Shown here piece by piece: positions 27,719-36,456 of a stretch of DNA of 48,281 nt. The notes below the pieces were generated by a model, which was not told the DNA's origin, ran no database searches, and was given only the letters and a program-made list of their open reading frames with translations. The position numbers and the translations under genes are program-made. This stretch comes from Arthrobacter globiformis (GTDB lineage: Bacteria; Actinomycetota; Actinomycetes; Actinomycetales; Micrococcaceae), in contig NZ_QLNP01000066.1 in NCBI RefSeq assembly GCF_003261175.1, forward strand, positions 1 to 48,281, written 5' to 3'. Positions within the stretch are counted from its first letter, which is position 1; each line of letters opens with the position of its first letter.

Positions 27719-28699
27719 TCAGGCGGCGTAACCCCTGATCCATTGGGCCAGGCGCCGGTAGGCGTCGGACCGCACGTCGGCGCGGGACAGGAACACGTCG
27801 TGGAGGGCGCCGTCGATGCGCTCCACGGTGACGCTCCTGCCCAGCGACATGGCACGGGCGGCAATTGTGTTGACGTCCAGTACCGCGTCCGTGCGGCGCA
27901 TTGCCTCGTTCCACACCATGCCGTTCTCGCTTGCCGCCGAGAGCAGGACCAGAACGGGAACCCCGATGCCCAGGCCGCGTGCCACCTTGGCCTGCCCGGC
28001 CAGGATGGCACTGAGCCAGGCCGCACGCACCGGAAAGGCCAGCGGCGGCCGGTAGGCAGCGTCCAGGGTCCACTCGCCTTCGGCGGAACTGCTGATGCTC
28101 CGCCAGTAGAAGCCGCGCTCCGGCAGCCTGAGCACCGCCTCCGGCCGCAGGCGGGCGATCGGCTCCACCATGGTCCAGGCCGCCCGCCGAACCAGGGCGC
28201 TGCCGTGCATTTCGAGCCAGGGACTGTTCAGGACGAGTTGGGAAACGGCGCCGGGGTTGCGGCTGGCCCACAGGGCCGCCACGAGGCCGCCCGTGGAATG
28301 CCCCATGAGCGCGAGCTGCACGGGTCCTGCACCGCCGGACTCGGCGACCATGCCGGCCGCGGTGCCGATCTCGGCGTCGTAGTTTTCCAGATCTGCGACG
28401 TAGCCGCCGTGGGTGCCCGGCTGAAGGCTGCGGCCGTGGTTGTGCATGTCCAGCGCAAAGAATTCGAAGCCCTGCGCGTCCCAGAACCGCGCAAGCTCAA
28501 TATTGAAGAAGTAGTCGCTCCAGCCGTGCAGGAAGAGCACTGCCCGGCGGGGCCCGGCAGAACGGAGATCCGGAGTGTCCGGACCGGCCGGTCGAGTGAA
28601 GCGGACCAGCGTGGCCCGGCGGCGGACGCCGTCCGGGCCCGCGGCTTCGAAGGCGCAGGACTCGAAGCCCGGTCCCAGGATGTCGCTCTGCCACTCCAT
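27719..28699 (-). CDS. Alpha/beta hydrolase (serine aminopeptidase S33 / monoacylglycerol lipase-like)
   Basis: 326 aa. Contains VLFLHGWSDYFFN (oxyanion loop), FALDMHNHGRSLQPG and the nucleophile elbow GHSTGG, with an acid in the later strands (VLDVNTIAARA region) and the likely catalytic His in GALHDVFLSR near the end. No signal peptide, so cytoplasmic. This layout fits hydrolase_4 lipases acting on lipid esters; the real substrate is unknown. ATG start at 28699. It converges on uppS with only 45 bp between and no visible terminator. Confidence 0.88.
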   Translation of the reverse strand: MEWQSDILGPGFESCAFEAAGPDGVRRRATLVRFTRPAGPDTPDLRSAGPRRAVLFLHGWSDYFFNIELARFWDAQGFEFFALDMHNHGRSLQPGTHGGYVADLENYDAEIGTAAGMVAESGGAGPVQLALMGHSTGGLVAALWASRNPGAVSQLVLNSPWLEMHGSALVRRAAWTMVEPIARLRPEAVLRLPERGFYWRSISSSAEGEWTLDAAYRPPLAFPVRAAWLSAILAGQAKVARGLGIGVPVLVLLSAASENGMVWNEAMRRTDAVLDVNTIAARAMSLGRSVTVERIDGALHDVFLSRADVRSDAYRRLAQWIRGYAA

Positions 28700-28752
28700 G
28701 GCACCAGCCTAGGCTCTGCGATACCGCCCCGGGTGCCGTTGTGTCAGCCCGC

Positions 28753-28803
28753 TTTGGTCTGCACACTGGGAATTTGGTCTGCACTCTGGAATTTGGTCTG
28801 CAC
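28753..28803 (+). repeat. Three direct repeats TTTGGTCTGCAC upstream of pyrD
   Basis: Identical 12-mers at 28753-28764, 28773-28784 and 28792-28803 (periods 20 and 19, about two helical turns). Linkers are also alike (ACTGGGAA, TCTGGAA). The third copy supplies TTGGTC (28793-28798), which lies 17 bp before AAAACT (28816-28821), a possible -10, and that is 6 nt from the pyrD ATG. The array may be a regulator-binding site or a promoter-linked repeat. Confidence 0.85.
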
Positions 28804-28827
28804 GGGCCAAGACGGAAAACTAGAGGC

Positions 28828-29892
28828 ATGCGCGTATACCCCACTTTTTTCAGGCTGGCCTTTTCATGGATGGACGCCGAACGCGCCCATAAGATCGGTT
28901 TCAAGGGAATCCGGCTGGTCCATTCGGTGGGAGCAGGACGGCTGCTGGAAAGGTTCACGGCTCCGCCGGCGTCCTTGCAGACGAATGCGCTCGGACTGAC
29001 CTTCCCATCCCCGTTCGGTCTTGCCGCCGGATTTGACAAGGAGGGCCACGGGATCGAGGCCCTGATGGAGCTCGGATTCGGCCACGTTGAGGTGGGAACC
29101 ATCACCGGCCAGGCCCAGCCCGGCAACGAAAAGCCCCGGCTGTTCCGGCTGATCGAGGACAGGGCCGTCATCAACCGGATGGGATTCAACAACGACGGCG
29201 CCTCAGCCGTGGCTCCGCGGCTGAAGTCCGCCCGTGCTGCGCTGCAGCGGCGCCATGCCAAGGTGCGGCCCGTGATCGGCGTCAACATCGGCAAGACCAA
29301 GGTGGTGGAGCTGGAGGACGCCGTGGAGGACTACCTCATCAGCGCCCGCGGCCTCGCCCCGGCGGCGGACTATCTCGTGGTGAACGTCAGCTCGCCGAAC
29401 ACGCCGGGGCTCCGGCTCCTGCAAAATGTGGAGACGCTCCGTCCGCTGCTGAAGGCAGTGGGGGAGGCTGCGGACAAGTCCGCAGGCCGGCATGTCCCGC
29501 TGCTGGTCAAGATCGCCCCTGACCTCACCGATGAGGACATCGACGACGTCGCCCGCCTGGCGATGGACCTGGGCCTGGACGGCATCATTGCCACCAACAC
29601 CACCATTGGCCGCGATGGGCTCGATTCTGCAGCGGACAAGGTGGAGGCCTGCGGTGCCGGCGGCCTGTCGGGGGCTCCACTGAAAAGCCGTTCGCTGGAA
29701 GTACTGCGGCGTCTGAAGTCGGTCACCCAAGACCGGCTGACACTGATTTCCGTGGGCGGCGTGGAGACCGCCACGGACGTCCAGGACCGTTTGGACGCCG
29801 GCGCCACCCTGGTCCAGGGCTACACCGCCTTCCTCTATGCGGGGCCGTTCTGGGCAGCCCGGATCAATAAGGAACTGGCCAGGAACCGCTAG
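28828..29892 (+). CDS. pyrD: Quinone-dependent dihydroorotate dehydrogenase (class 2)
   Basis: 354 aa from ATG 28828 (MRVYPTFFRLAFSWMDAERAHK), the N-terminal membrane-associating helices of class 2 PyrD; an upstream in-frame ATG is not believable. FMN barrel motifs: SPFGLAAGFDKEG, GFGHVEVGTITGQAQPGN, INRMGFNNDG, NVSSPNTPG and VKIAPDL. It oxidises dihydroorotate to orotate with quinone in the membrane, linking pyrimidine synthesis to the respiratory chain. AGAGG is only 1 nt from ATG, so a leaderless transcript is possible. Downstream is a 20-bp terminator. Confidence 0.96.
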   Translation: MRVYPTFFRLAFSWMDAERAHKIGFKGIRLVHSVGAGRLLERFTAPPASLQTNALGLTFPSPFGLAAGFDKEGHGIEALMELGFGHVEVGTITGQAQPGNEKPRLFRLIEDRAVINRMGFNNDGASAVAPRLKSARAALQRRHAKVRPVIGVNIGKTKVVELEDAVEDYLISARGLAPAADYLVVNVSSPNTPGLRLLQNVETLRPLLKAVGEAADKSAGRHVPLLVKIAPDLTDEDIDDVARLAMDLGLDGIIATNTTIGRDGLDSAADKVEACGAGGLSGAPLKSRSLEVLRRLKSVTQDRLTLISVGGVETATDVQDRLDAGATLVQGYTAFLYAGPFWAARINKELARNR

Positions 29893-29902
29893 TTCGCACG
29901 TT

Positions 29903-29946
29903 AAACACAACAGCCCGGCGGTATCACCGCCGGGCTGTTGTGTTTT
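29903..29946. terminator. Bidirectional terminator between pyrD and the DUF3043 gene
   Basis: Perfect 20-bp arms 29903-29922 and 29926-29945 with a 3-base loop. The arms start AAACACAACAG and end CTGTTGTGTTT, so each direction finishes in a T-rich run. Confidence 0.95.
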
Positions 29947-29997
29947 AGGTCCGGGACCGCCCTCTGGCGGCCTGTGCCGCTGGAGGAAAGCGAGGAA

Positions 29998-30591
29998 TCA
30001 GGACGGGTACTGCCCGCGGCGGACCAAGGGCTTGGGCAGGCGAAGCTTCCGGAACTGCAGCGAACGCATGGTGCCATACCAGACGGTGCCGCGCTCAACT
30101 TCGCCGAACTTTTCGGCGAGGCGCTTGCGGAGTTTGCGGGACAGGATGAAGGCGTCCACGAATACAGCCAGGAACATCACCCAGAAGCCCCCCAGCACGT
30201 AAATCATCATGTCGCTGTTGGACGGAACGACGAGGGAAACCACCACGAACACCAGGGCGCCAAACATCAGGTACTCGCCGAGATTGAAGCGCGCGTCCAC
30301 GTAATCCCGGGCGAACCGCTTCTGCGGGCCCTTGTCGCGGATGGGCAGGAACCTTTCGTCGCCGGTGTCCATTGCCTGGCGCATCTTCAGGCGCTGCTCT
30401 TGGGCAGCGGCACGCTCCGCTTCCTTGGAGGCCTTCCGGTCCTCCGGCACGAGGGGGCGCTTGCGGGCCGCTTCCTGTGCTTTGCGCTTGGGCGTGGGCG
30501 CACCTTTGCCCGCAATCGCGGCTGCCTCGGCAGCCTGCTGGTCAACTACATCCTGCGCCGCTGGCGCTTCCTTTTTACGTCCGAACACCAC
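29998..30591 (-). CDS. DUF3043 membrane protein
   Basis: 197 aa. A highly charged N-terminus (FGRKKEAPAAQ..., KRKAQEAARKRP, KEAERAAAQEQRLKMRQAM; likely coiled coil) precedes DKGPQKRFARDYVDARFNLGEY, then two membrane helices (LMFGALVFVVVSLVV; MIYVLGGFWVMFLAVFVDAFI) and a basic C-terminus (SRKLRKRLAEKFG). Actinobacteria-specific family of unknown function. GTG 30591 is chosen, with AAGG 9 nt upstream; the next GTG (30588) is an alternative. Much of the upstream open frame overlaps the divergent peptidase gene and is a shadow. Confidence 0.88.
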   Translation of the reverse strand: MVFGRKKEAPAAQDVVDQQAAEAAAIAGKGAPTPKRKAQEAARKRPLVPEDRKASKEAERAAAQEQRLKMRQAMDTGDERFLPIRDKGPQKRFARDYVDARFNLGEYLMFGALVFVVVSLVVPSNSDMMIYVLGGFWVMFLAVFVDAFILSRKLRKRLAEKFGEVERGTVWYGTMRSLQFRKLRLPKPLVRRGQYPS

Positions 30592-30705
30592 AACAGAATA
30601 CCTTGGCGGGCTGTGCCCCCGGTCATGCCCGGTTGCCCGCGGAACGCCATGGCGTGGAGTCTGGCGCCCGCCGGCGGCGATGTATGTTGTGGCGTGTGAC
30701 ACAGG

Positions 30706-30711
30706 TAGTGT
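30706..30711 (+). promoter_or_regulatory. Candidate -10 element, leaderless start of the dipeptidase gene
   Basis: TAGTGT followed by exactly six bases and then ATG 30718, so transcription would begin at or next to the start codon. No Shine-Dalgarno sequence is present at a usable distance. No clear -35. Confidence 0.5.
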
Positions 30712-30717
30712 TTGGCC

Positions 30718-32163
30718 ATGACTACATTCTCCGCGGCGACCCCGCGACAGCATGGCGCCCAGCATTTTGGAGGGACGGTGGCCGGCATCGACACCGATGC
30801 CCTGCGGGCCGCCGTTGGGGCGGACTTCGACGCTACAGTTGCACAGCTGAAGGACCTGGTGGCCATACCCGGCATTGCCTGGCCCAGCTTTGACCCCGCA
30901 CCTCTGGACGCCAGTGCCGAGGCCGTCGCCAGCCTGGTGCGCGCGGCGGGCATCGGGGATGTCCGGATCCTGCGGTGCGACAAGGAAGACGGCACCCCCG
31001 GCGGGCCGGCCGTGGTGGCACGCCGTGAGGCCGCGCCCGGCAAGCCGACCATTCTTCTCTACGCCCACCACGACGTGCAGCCGCCGGGTGATCCGGCACT
31101 GTGGGAGTCCGAGCCGTTTGCCGCCGTCGAACGCAACGGGCGCCTCTACGGGCGCGGCGCGGCCGACGACAAGGCCGGGATCATGGCCCACGTCGCCGCC
31201 TACGGCGCCGTCACCAAGGTGCTCGGCGATGAATTCGGGCTTGGTGTGACATTGTTTTTCGAAGGGGAGGAAGAGGCAGGTTCGCCGACCTTCAGGACGT
31301 TCCTGGAAGCCCACCGCGAGATGCTCCGCGCTGATGTCATTGTGGTGGCCGACTCCAGTAACTGGAAGGTGGGCATGCCGGCGCTCACCACGAGCCTGCG
31401 CGGGCTGGTCGACGGAACCATCGAGGTGCAGGTCCTTGACCATGCCGTGCATTCGGGAATGTTCGGCGGTGCCGTGCTGGATGCCCCTACGCTGCTCTCG
31501 CGGCTCATCGCGACGCTGCACGATGACCAGGGCAGCGTGGCCATTGAGGGCCTGGTGAGCCGGGATGAAACGGGCGTGGACCTGACCGAAGAGGAGTACC
31601 GGGCGGACGCTTCAGTGCTCGAAGACGTCCGGCTGGCCGGCACGGGAACCATCGCGTCACGGCTGTGGACCAAGCCGGCCCTGTCGATCATCGGCTTCGA
31701 CGCGCCGGCCGTCAACGTTGCCTCCAACACCCTGCTGCCGCGTGCCCGGGCCAAGTTCAGCCTGCGGCTGGCCCCCGGCCAGGACCCGGCGGAAGCCATG
31801 GAAGCCGTGCGGCGGCACGTTGAATCGCACGCACCGTTCGGCGCCAGGGTGATCTTCACGCCGGGGGAGAGCGGCAACGCCTTCCAGACGGACACAGGTT
31901 CCTCAGCTGCCGGCCTCGCTATGTGGGCGCTCGGCGAAGCCTGGGGCGTTCCGGCGGTGGAAATGGGCATCGGCGGCTCCATCCCGTTCATCAGTGACCT
32001 GACCGAGCTGTACCCCGAGGTCCAGATTCTGGTGACGGGCGTGGAGGACCCTGATTCGCGTGCCCACTCAGCCAACGAGTCGCTGCACCTGGGGGACTTC
32101 CGCAACGCGGTGGTCGCCGAGGCCCTGCTGCTGGCACGGCTGAACGCGGAAGGCCTCCAGTAA
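30718..32163 (+). CDS. M20-family dipeptidase
   Basis: 481 aa. Metal-binding motifs YAHHDVQPPG (about 115-124), GRGAADDKAG, FFEGEEEAGS (about 180), the dimerisation domain with HSGMFGGAVLDAP, and the C-terminal ligand region SRAHSANESLHLGDF. This fits the CNDP/PepV-like M20 group that cleaves dipeptides or N-acyl amino acids with zinc or manganese. No signal peptide. ATG 30718 is preferred to TTG 30712. Divergent from the DUF3043 gene; an unusually His/Gln-rich N-terminal extension of about 25 residues precedes the domain. Confidence 0.93.
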   Translation: MTTFSAATPRQHGAQHFGGTVAGIDTDALRAAVGADFDATVAQLKDLVAIPGIAWPSFDPAPLDASAEAVASLVRAAGIGDVRILRCDKEDGTPGGPAVVARREAAPGKPTILLYAHHDVQPPGDPALWESEPFAAVERNGRLYGRGAADDKAGIMAHVAAYGAVTKVLGDEFGLGVTLFFEGEEEAGSPTFRTFLEAHREMLRADVIVVADSSNWKVGMPALTTSLRGLVDGTIEVQVLDHAVHSGMFGGAVLDAPTLLSRLIATLHDDQGSVAIEGLVSRDETGVDLTEEEYRADASVLEDVRLAGTGTIASRLWTKPALSIIGFDAPAVNVASNTLLPRARAKFSLRLAPGQDPAEAMEAVRRHVESHAPFGARVIFTPGESGNAFQTDTGSSAAGLAMWALGEAWGVPAVEMGIGGSIPFISDLTELYPEVQILVTGVEDPDSRAHSANESLHLGDFRNAVVAEALLLARLNAEGLQ

Positions 32164-32310
32164 GCGGCTGGCAGGGAACAATGCAGCGCCTGTGAGGGTT
32201 ACGCCTGAAGTTAGAGCTCCGCGCCGGATCGACGTAGCATGTAGCTATAGCCCGTACTGTTTCCGTAGGGGCAGGCACCGTGCAAGCGGGGCAGCCACAA
32301 CCGTCGTTAG

Positions 32311-32316
32311 TAAGGT
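32311..32316 (+). promoter_or_regulatory. TAAGGT element before erpA
   Basis: TAAGGT lies six bases before ATG 32323. It could be a -10 hexamer for a leaderless mRNA, or its AAGG could be a Shine-Dalgarno sequence 7 nt from the start. The sequence alone cannot separate these. Confidence 0.4.
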
Positions 32317-32322
32317 AGGCCA

Positions 32323-32712
32323 ATGAGCACTACGACCAATGAAAACAGCACCGAACCCACCGGCACTGCCAGTGACGAACTGGCGAGCCACGAGGTTCAG
32401 CTGACGGACGTTGCAGCAGGCAAGGTCCGCAGCCTCCTGGAGCAGGAAGGCCGCACCGATCTTCGCCTCCGCGTAGCCGTGCAGCCGGGTGGCTGCTCCG
32501 GCCTCATTTACCAGCTGTACTTTGACGAGCGCCTCCTTGAAGGCGACGCGGTACGCGACTACGACGGTGTCGAGGTCGTCGTCGACAAGATGAGCGTCCC
32601 GTACCTCAGCGGTGCCAGCATCGACTTTGAAGACACCATCTCCAAGCAGGGCTTCACCATCGACAACCCGAATGCGGGCGGCTCATGCGCCTGCGGTGAT
32701 TCGTTCCACTAA
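32323..32712 (+). CDS. erpA: A-type iron-sulfur carrier (HesB/ErpA family)
   Basis: 129 aa. A Ser/Thr-rich N-terminal extension of about 22 residues, then the HesB fold with VQPGGCSGLIYQLYFDE (Cys58) and the C-terminal GGSCACGD (Cys122, Cys124), the three Cys that bind an Fe-S cluster. It transfers clusters to target enzymes. It sits between the dipeptidase and the cytochrome oxidase genes, near the Rieske protein QcrA, a plausible client. Symbol by family similarity; ErpA and IscA subgroups cannot be separated by eye. Confidence 0.88.
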   Translation: MSTTTNENSTEPTGTASDELASHEVQLTDVAAGKVRSLLEQEGRTDLRLRVAVQPGGCSGLIYQLYFDERLLEGDAVRDYDGVEVVVDKMSVPYLSGASIDFEDTISKQGFTIDNPNAGGSCACGDSFH

Positions 32713-32740
32713 AGGGTCAGTGGCCCTTCCTGAACCTCTT

Positions 32741-32768
32741 GGCGGCGCCGGTGAAAACCGGCGCCGCC
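32741..32768 (+). terminator. Hairpin downstream of erpA
   Basis: GGCGGCGCCGGT (32741-32752) / ACCGGCGCCGCC (32757-32768) with a GAAA loop. No T-run follows, so it may end or protect the erpA mRNA without being a classical terminator. Confidence 0.55.
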
Positions 32769-32896
32769 ACACGGTGGGGACATGTGGGCGAAAACCCGCG
32801 GGGAGCGGTAAGCTCTACACCGAGTAGTAAAACTTTTAGTGTGCCCGGGAAGCTTTTCGCCGCCCTGGCAACAGCAACAAGTAGGAAGGGCCGTCT

Positions 32897-33769
32897 GTGA
32901 GTTCGCAGAACCGAACCGGCAGCCGACGCAAAACGATCACTACGATCACTGGCTTGGCAACTGCCGGCGCGTTGGTTTTGACTGGATGTTCGCCAGAGGT
33001 AGAGAAGGGGTGGCTGCCCACCGAGCGTGGCACCACCAATCACACTGACCGCATCATGGACCTCTGGGTCAACTCATGGATTGCCGCCCTCGTGGTGGGC
33101 ATCATCACGTGGGGTCTGATCGTCTGGTGCCTCGTGGCCTACCGCCGCCGCAAGGGCACCGTGGGTTTCCCGCGGCAGACCAGCTTCAACCTGCCCCTTG
33201 AGGTCTTCTACCTGACGATCCCGCTCTTCATGGTCCTGGTGTTCTTCTACTTCACCGACCGTGACCAGCAGGCGATCGATGACCGCTCGCAGCCCGCCGA
33301 CGTCGTAGTGGACGTCCGCGGCAAGCAGTGGGCTTGGGACTTCAACTACAAAAAGGGCGACGTCGTCACCGAGGACCTCCACGAGGCCGGCGTCCAGGCG
33401 CACCTGACGGGTGAAGCGATCGACAAGGAGAAGCTCCCGACGCTGTACCTGCCCGTCAACAAGTCCGTTGACCTGGAACTGAACTCGCGCGACGTGATCC
33501 ACTCCTTCTGGGTTCCTGCGTTCCTGCAGAAGAGGGACATGATCCCGGGTAAGACCAACTACATCCGGTTCACCCCCACCAAAGAGGGCACCTACGACGG
33601 CAAGTGCGCCGAGCTCTGCGGTGAGTACCACTCCGAAATGCTGTTCCGCGTCAAGGTTGTTTCCGAGTCCGAATTCCAGGCTCACATGAACCAGCTGCGC
33701 CAGGACGGCAACACGGGCCTGCTCGGCCAAGAGTATGACCGCAACCCGAACCTGAACGTTACGAAGTAA
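32897..33769 (+). CDS. ctaC: Cytochrome c oxidase subunit II
   Basis: 290 aa. Lipoprotein signal peptide with LTGC (Cys31), two membrane helices (about 59-81 and 101-119), then the CuA cupredoxin domain: [25 protein letters not shown] and the copper ligands in [12 protein letters not shown] (Cys237, Cys241, His245). It accepts electrons from the bc1 complex for the aa3 oxidase. GTG start with AGGAAGGG 6 nt upstream. First gene of ctaC-ctaD-ctaF. A TAGTGT element (32837-32842) 55 bp upstream could be its -10. Confidence 0.97.
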   Translation: MSSQNRTGSRRKTITTITGLATAGALVLTGCSPEVEKGWLPTERGTTNHTDRIMDLWVNSWIAALVVGIITWGLIVWCLVAYRRRKGTVGFPRQTSFNLPLEVFYLTIPLFMVLVFFYFTDRDQQAIDDRSQPADVVVDVRGKQWAWDFNYKKGDVVTEDLHEAGVQAHLTGEAIDKEKLPTLYLPVNKSVDLELNSRDVIHSFWVPAFLQKRDMIPGKTNYIRFTPTKEGTYDGKCAELCGEYHSEMLFRVKVVSESEFQAHMNQLRQDGNTGLLGQEYDRNPNLNVTK

Positions 33770-33779
33770 GGGAAGCGAA

Positions 33780-35501
33780 GTGGCTACTTACACCCAGACC
33801 CCCGGGATCCTTGAGGCTCCCGTAGTTCCCAAATCCAAGGGGCGCATCGTCGTCAACTGGATCACCTCCACGGACCACAAGACCATCGGGTACATGTACC
33901 TGATCGCGTCCTTCGTGTTCTTCTGCTTCGGCGGCGTGATGGCCCTGCTCATCCGTGCCGAACTCTTCGAACCCGGCATGCAGATCCTGCAGACCAAGGA
34001 ACAGTACAACCAGCTGTTCACCATGCACGGCACGGTCATGCTGCTCATGTTCGCCACCCCGCTCTTTGCCGGCTTCGCGAACGTGATCATGCCCCTGCAG
34101 ATCGGTGCACCGGACGTCGCGTTCCCGCGACTGAACGCGCTGGCCTTCTGGTTCTTCCTGTTCGGCTCCACCATTGCCGTTTCCGGTTTCATCACCCCGC
34201 AGGGTGCTGCATCCTTCGGCTGGTTCGCCTATGCACCGCTCTCCAACACCACCTTCAGCCCCGGCGTTGGCGGTGACCTCTGGGTCTTCGGCCTGGCACT
34301 GTCCGGTTTCGGCACCATCCTGGGCGCGGTCAACTTCATCACCACCATCATCTGCATGCGCGCCCCCGGCATGACCATGTGGCGGATGCCGATCTTCACC
34401 TGGAACACCCTCGTGACGGCCATCCTGGTCCTGATGGCGTTCCCGCCGCTGGCCGCAGCACTCTTCGCCCTCGGCGCGGACCGCCGCTTCGGCGCCCACA
34501 TCTTCGACCCGGAGAACGGCGGCGCCGTCCTCTGGCAGCACCTGTTCTGGTTCTTCGGCCACCCCGAGGTGTACATCATCGCCCTGCCGTTCTTCGGCAT
34601 CGTGTCCGAGATCTTCCCGGTCTTCAGCCGCAAGCCGATCTTCGGCTACAAGGGCCTGGTCTACGCGACCATCGCGATCGCGGCCCTGTCCGTGACCGTC
34701 TGGGCGCACCACATGTACGTCACCGGCTCCGTGCTCCTGCCGTTCTTCTCCTTCATGACCATGCTCATCGCAGTCCCCACCGGCGTGAAGTTCTTCAACT
34801 GGATCGGCACCATGTGGCGCGGTTCCATCACCTTTGAGACCCCCATGCTGTGGAGCATCGGCTTCCTCATCACGTTCCTCTTCGGTGGCCTGACGGGCAT
34901 CATCCTGGCCTCCCCGCCGCTGGACTTCCACGTCTCCGACTCCTACTTCGTGGTGGCGCACTTCCACTACGTGGTCTTCGGCACCGTGGTGTTCGCGATG
35001 TTCGCCGGCTTCTACTTCTGGTGGCCGAAGTGGACGGGCAAGATGCTCAACGAACGCCTCGGCAAGATCCATTTCTGGCTCCTGTTCCTGGGCTTCCACG
35101 GCACCTTCCTCATCCAGCACTGGCTCGGCGTCGAGGGCATGCCCCGCCGCTACGCCGACTACCTGGTGGAGGACAACTTCACCTGGATGAACCAGTTCTC
35201 CACCATTGCCTCGTTCGTCCTGGGCGCGTCCCTGATCCCGTTCTTCTGGAACGTGTACATCACCGCACGCAGCGCCGAGAAGGTTCAGGTTGACGACCCC
35301 TGGGGCTTCGGTGCCTCGCTGGAGTGGGCCACGTCCTGCCCGCCGCCGCGGCACAACTTCACGTCCCTGCCCCGCATCCGCTCGGAGCGTCCGGCGCTGG
35401 ACCTGCACCACCCTGAGCTCTCCCAGTCACACACCATTGAGTCGCCGGCACCTGCAGCAAGCGTGCTCGGTAACGCCGATCAGAAGGACACCGCGCAATG
35501 A
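33780..35501 (+). CDS. ctaD: Cytochrome c oxidase subunit I
   Basis: 573 aa, about twelve membrane helices. Haem and copper ligands: MHGTVML (low-spin haem), [13 protein letters not shown] (CuB His and the cross-linked Tyr), WAHHMYVTG (CuB His pair) and [10 protein letters not shown] (haem a and a3 His). This is the catalytic proton-pumping subunit of the aa3 oxidase. GTG start with GGAAG 4 nt upstream, 10 bp after ctaC; the stop overlaps the ctaF start (ATGA). Confidence 0.98.
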   Translation: MATYTQTPGILEAPVVPKSKGRIVVNWITSTDHKTIGYMYLIASFVFFCFGGVMALLIRAELFEPGMQILQTKEQYNQLFTMHGTVMLLMFATPLFAGFANVIMPLQIGAPDVAFPRLNALAFWFFLFGSTIAVSGFITPQGAASFGWFAYAPLSNTTFSPGVGGDLWVFGLALSGFGTILGAVNFITTIICMRAPGMTMWRMPIFTWNTLVTAILVLMAFPPLAAALFALGADRRFGAHIFDPENGGAVLWQHLFWFFGHPEVYIIALPFFGIVSEIFPVFSRKPIFGYKGLVYATIAIAALSVTVWAHHMYVTGSVLLPFFSFMTMLIAVPTGVKFFNWIGTMWRGSITFETPMLWSIGFLITFLFGGLTGIILASPPLDFHVSDSYFVVAHFHYVVFGTVVFAMFAGFYFWWPKWTGKMLNERLGKIHFWLLFLGFHGTFLIQHWLGVEGMPRRYADYLVEDNFTWMNQFSTIASFVLGASLIPFFWNVYITARSAEKVQVDDPWGFGASLEWATSCPPPRHNFTSLPRIRSERPALDLHHPELSQSHTIESPAPAASVLGNADQKDTAQ

Positions 35502-35899
35502 GAATCGAGTCATGGATTTTTGGAGCAGGAGTTTTCTTCTTCGTTCCGATTTCCATCATCTACGGCTTCCTCACCAACTGGTCTGAGTGGGTCGGCATCC
35601 TGGGCATCCTCCTGGTGGGCGGCCTGGCGGGCATGATCGGTGCCTACCTGGGCTTCACCGGCAAACGGGTGGGCATGCGGCCCGAGGACCGTGCCGACGC
35701 GGAAATCCACGAGGGTGCCGGCGAGCAGGGGCACTTCAGCCCCTGGAGCTGGTGGCCGCTGGTCCTGGGCCTGTCCTGCGCAGCAGGATTCCTCGGTCTG
35801 GCCATAGGCTTCTGGATCGTCTTCATCGCCGGTGGTATGGCGCTGATAGCACTCGTGGGCTGGGTCTACGAGTACAGCCGCGGAGACCACGCACACTAA
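35498..35899 (+). CDS. ctaF: Cytochrome c oxidase subunit IV (actinobacterial)
   Basis: 133 aa with four membrane helices ([41 protein letters not shown], and two near the C-terminus) and the loop [33 protein letters not shown] typical of the actinobacterial COX4 subunit. It stabilises the supercomplex; detailed role unclear. ATG overlaps the ctaD stop by 4 bp. Followed by a 22-bp terminator. Confidence 0.95.
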   Translation: MRIESWIFGAGVFFFVPISIIYGFLTNWSEWVGILGILLVGGLAGMIGAYLGFTGKRVGMRPEDRADAEIHEGAGEQGHFSPWSWWPLVLGLSCAAGFLGLAIGFWIVFIAGGMALIALVGWVYEYSRGDHAH

Positions 35900-35912
35900 G
35901 CGTTTCAGTACC

Positions 35913-35961
35913 AAGAACGACGGCGGGCCCCACCTTTTCGGTGGGGCCCGCCGTCGTTCTT
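35913..35961. terminator. Bidirectional terminator between ctaF and HPr
   Basis: Perfect 22-bp arms (35913-35934 and 35940-35961), loop TTTTC, starting AAGAACGACGG and ending CCGTCGTTCTT. Confidence 0.96.
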
Positions 35962-35979
35962 CTTGTCTCTAAGTAGGCT

Positions 35980-36273
35980 TCAGCTGGCCCTCTGTGACGA
36001 CAGCAGCTCGACCAGACCGGACAGCGCCGCCTCTGCTTCACCCAGGCTCTTGCCCGCCGGCAGGGCTGATTCCTTGACTGCAAGTTCGACTTCGCAGCCA
36101 TAGTTGAAGTCTGCAGTCATGACCTCGAGCAGGGAACGGGCGTCGACGGCGTCAATGCCGTCCTTGCGGATGGTCACCGGTAAACCTGTCTCCGTGACCG
36201 CGCGGACGAATACCGCTGCCGGCCTGGCGTGCAGGCCGATGGCCGCAGAAACTATTGCCTTACGAACGGGCAA
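35980..36273 (-). CDS. ptsH: PTS phosphocarrier protein HPr
   Basis: 97 aa from a TTG start at 36273, chosen because AAGGAG lies 5 nt upstream and because it puts the active-site His of GLHARPAAVFV exactly at position 15. A second conserved region, ARSLLEVMTADF, carries the usual regulatory-site Ser (residue 47). HPr passes phosphate from enzyme I to sugar permeases. No ptsI or permease gene is nearby; instead it is divergent from a GntR regulator with a palindrome between them. Confidence 0.93.
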   Translation of the reverse strand: MPVRKAIVSAAIGLHARPAAVFVRAVTETGLPVTIRKDGIDAVDARSLLEVMTADFNYGCEVELAVKESALPAGKSLGEAEAALSGLVELLSSQRAS

Positions 36274-36390
36274 CTGGACTCCTTCGTCTTGGACGGGATG
36301 GCACATTCGGGGGAAGCCGCCGTCGTCTTTCGTATTAGTTCGCCTCTAAGAATATCGGCCCCTGCGCCGGCAAAAGGCCGGGGCGGCCCT

Positions 36391-36400
36391 GGTCTAGACC
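36391..36400. promoter_or_regulatory. DasR-responsive-element-like operator
   Basis: GGTCTAGACC, a perfect 10-bp palindrome, in the context CTGGTCTAGACCTG. The streptomycete DasR site is ACTGGTCTAGACCACT, so the 5' half matches fully and the core is identical. It lies 57 bp before the GntR start and 118 bp upstream of the HPr start, suitable for control of both. Confidence 0.8.
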
Positions 36401-36456
36401 TGTGGCCGGGTTGGCTTACCCTTGAACTGTGAGTATGCAATACAGGAGCGTCCGAC

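Noticed and set aside
33759-35411. 550-codon minus-strand frame opposite ctaD
   Set aside because: Glu/Asp/His-rich shadow with no family features.
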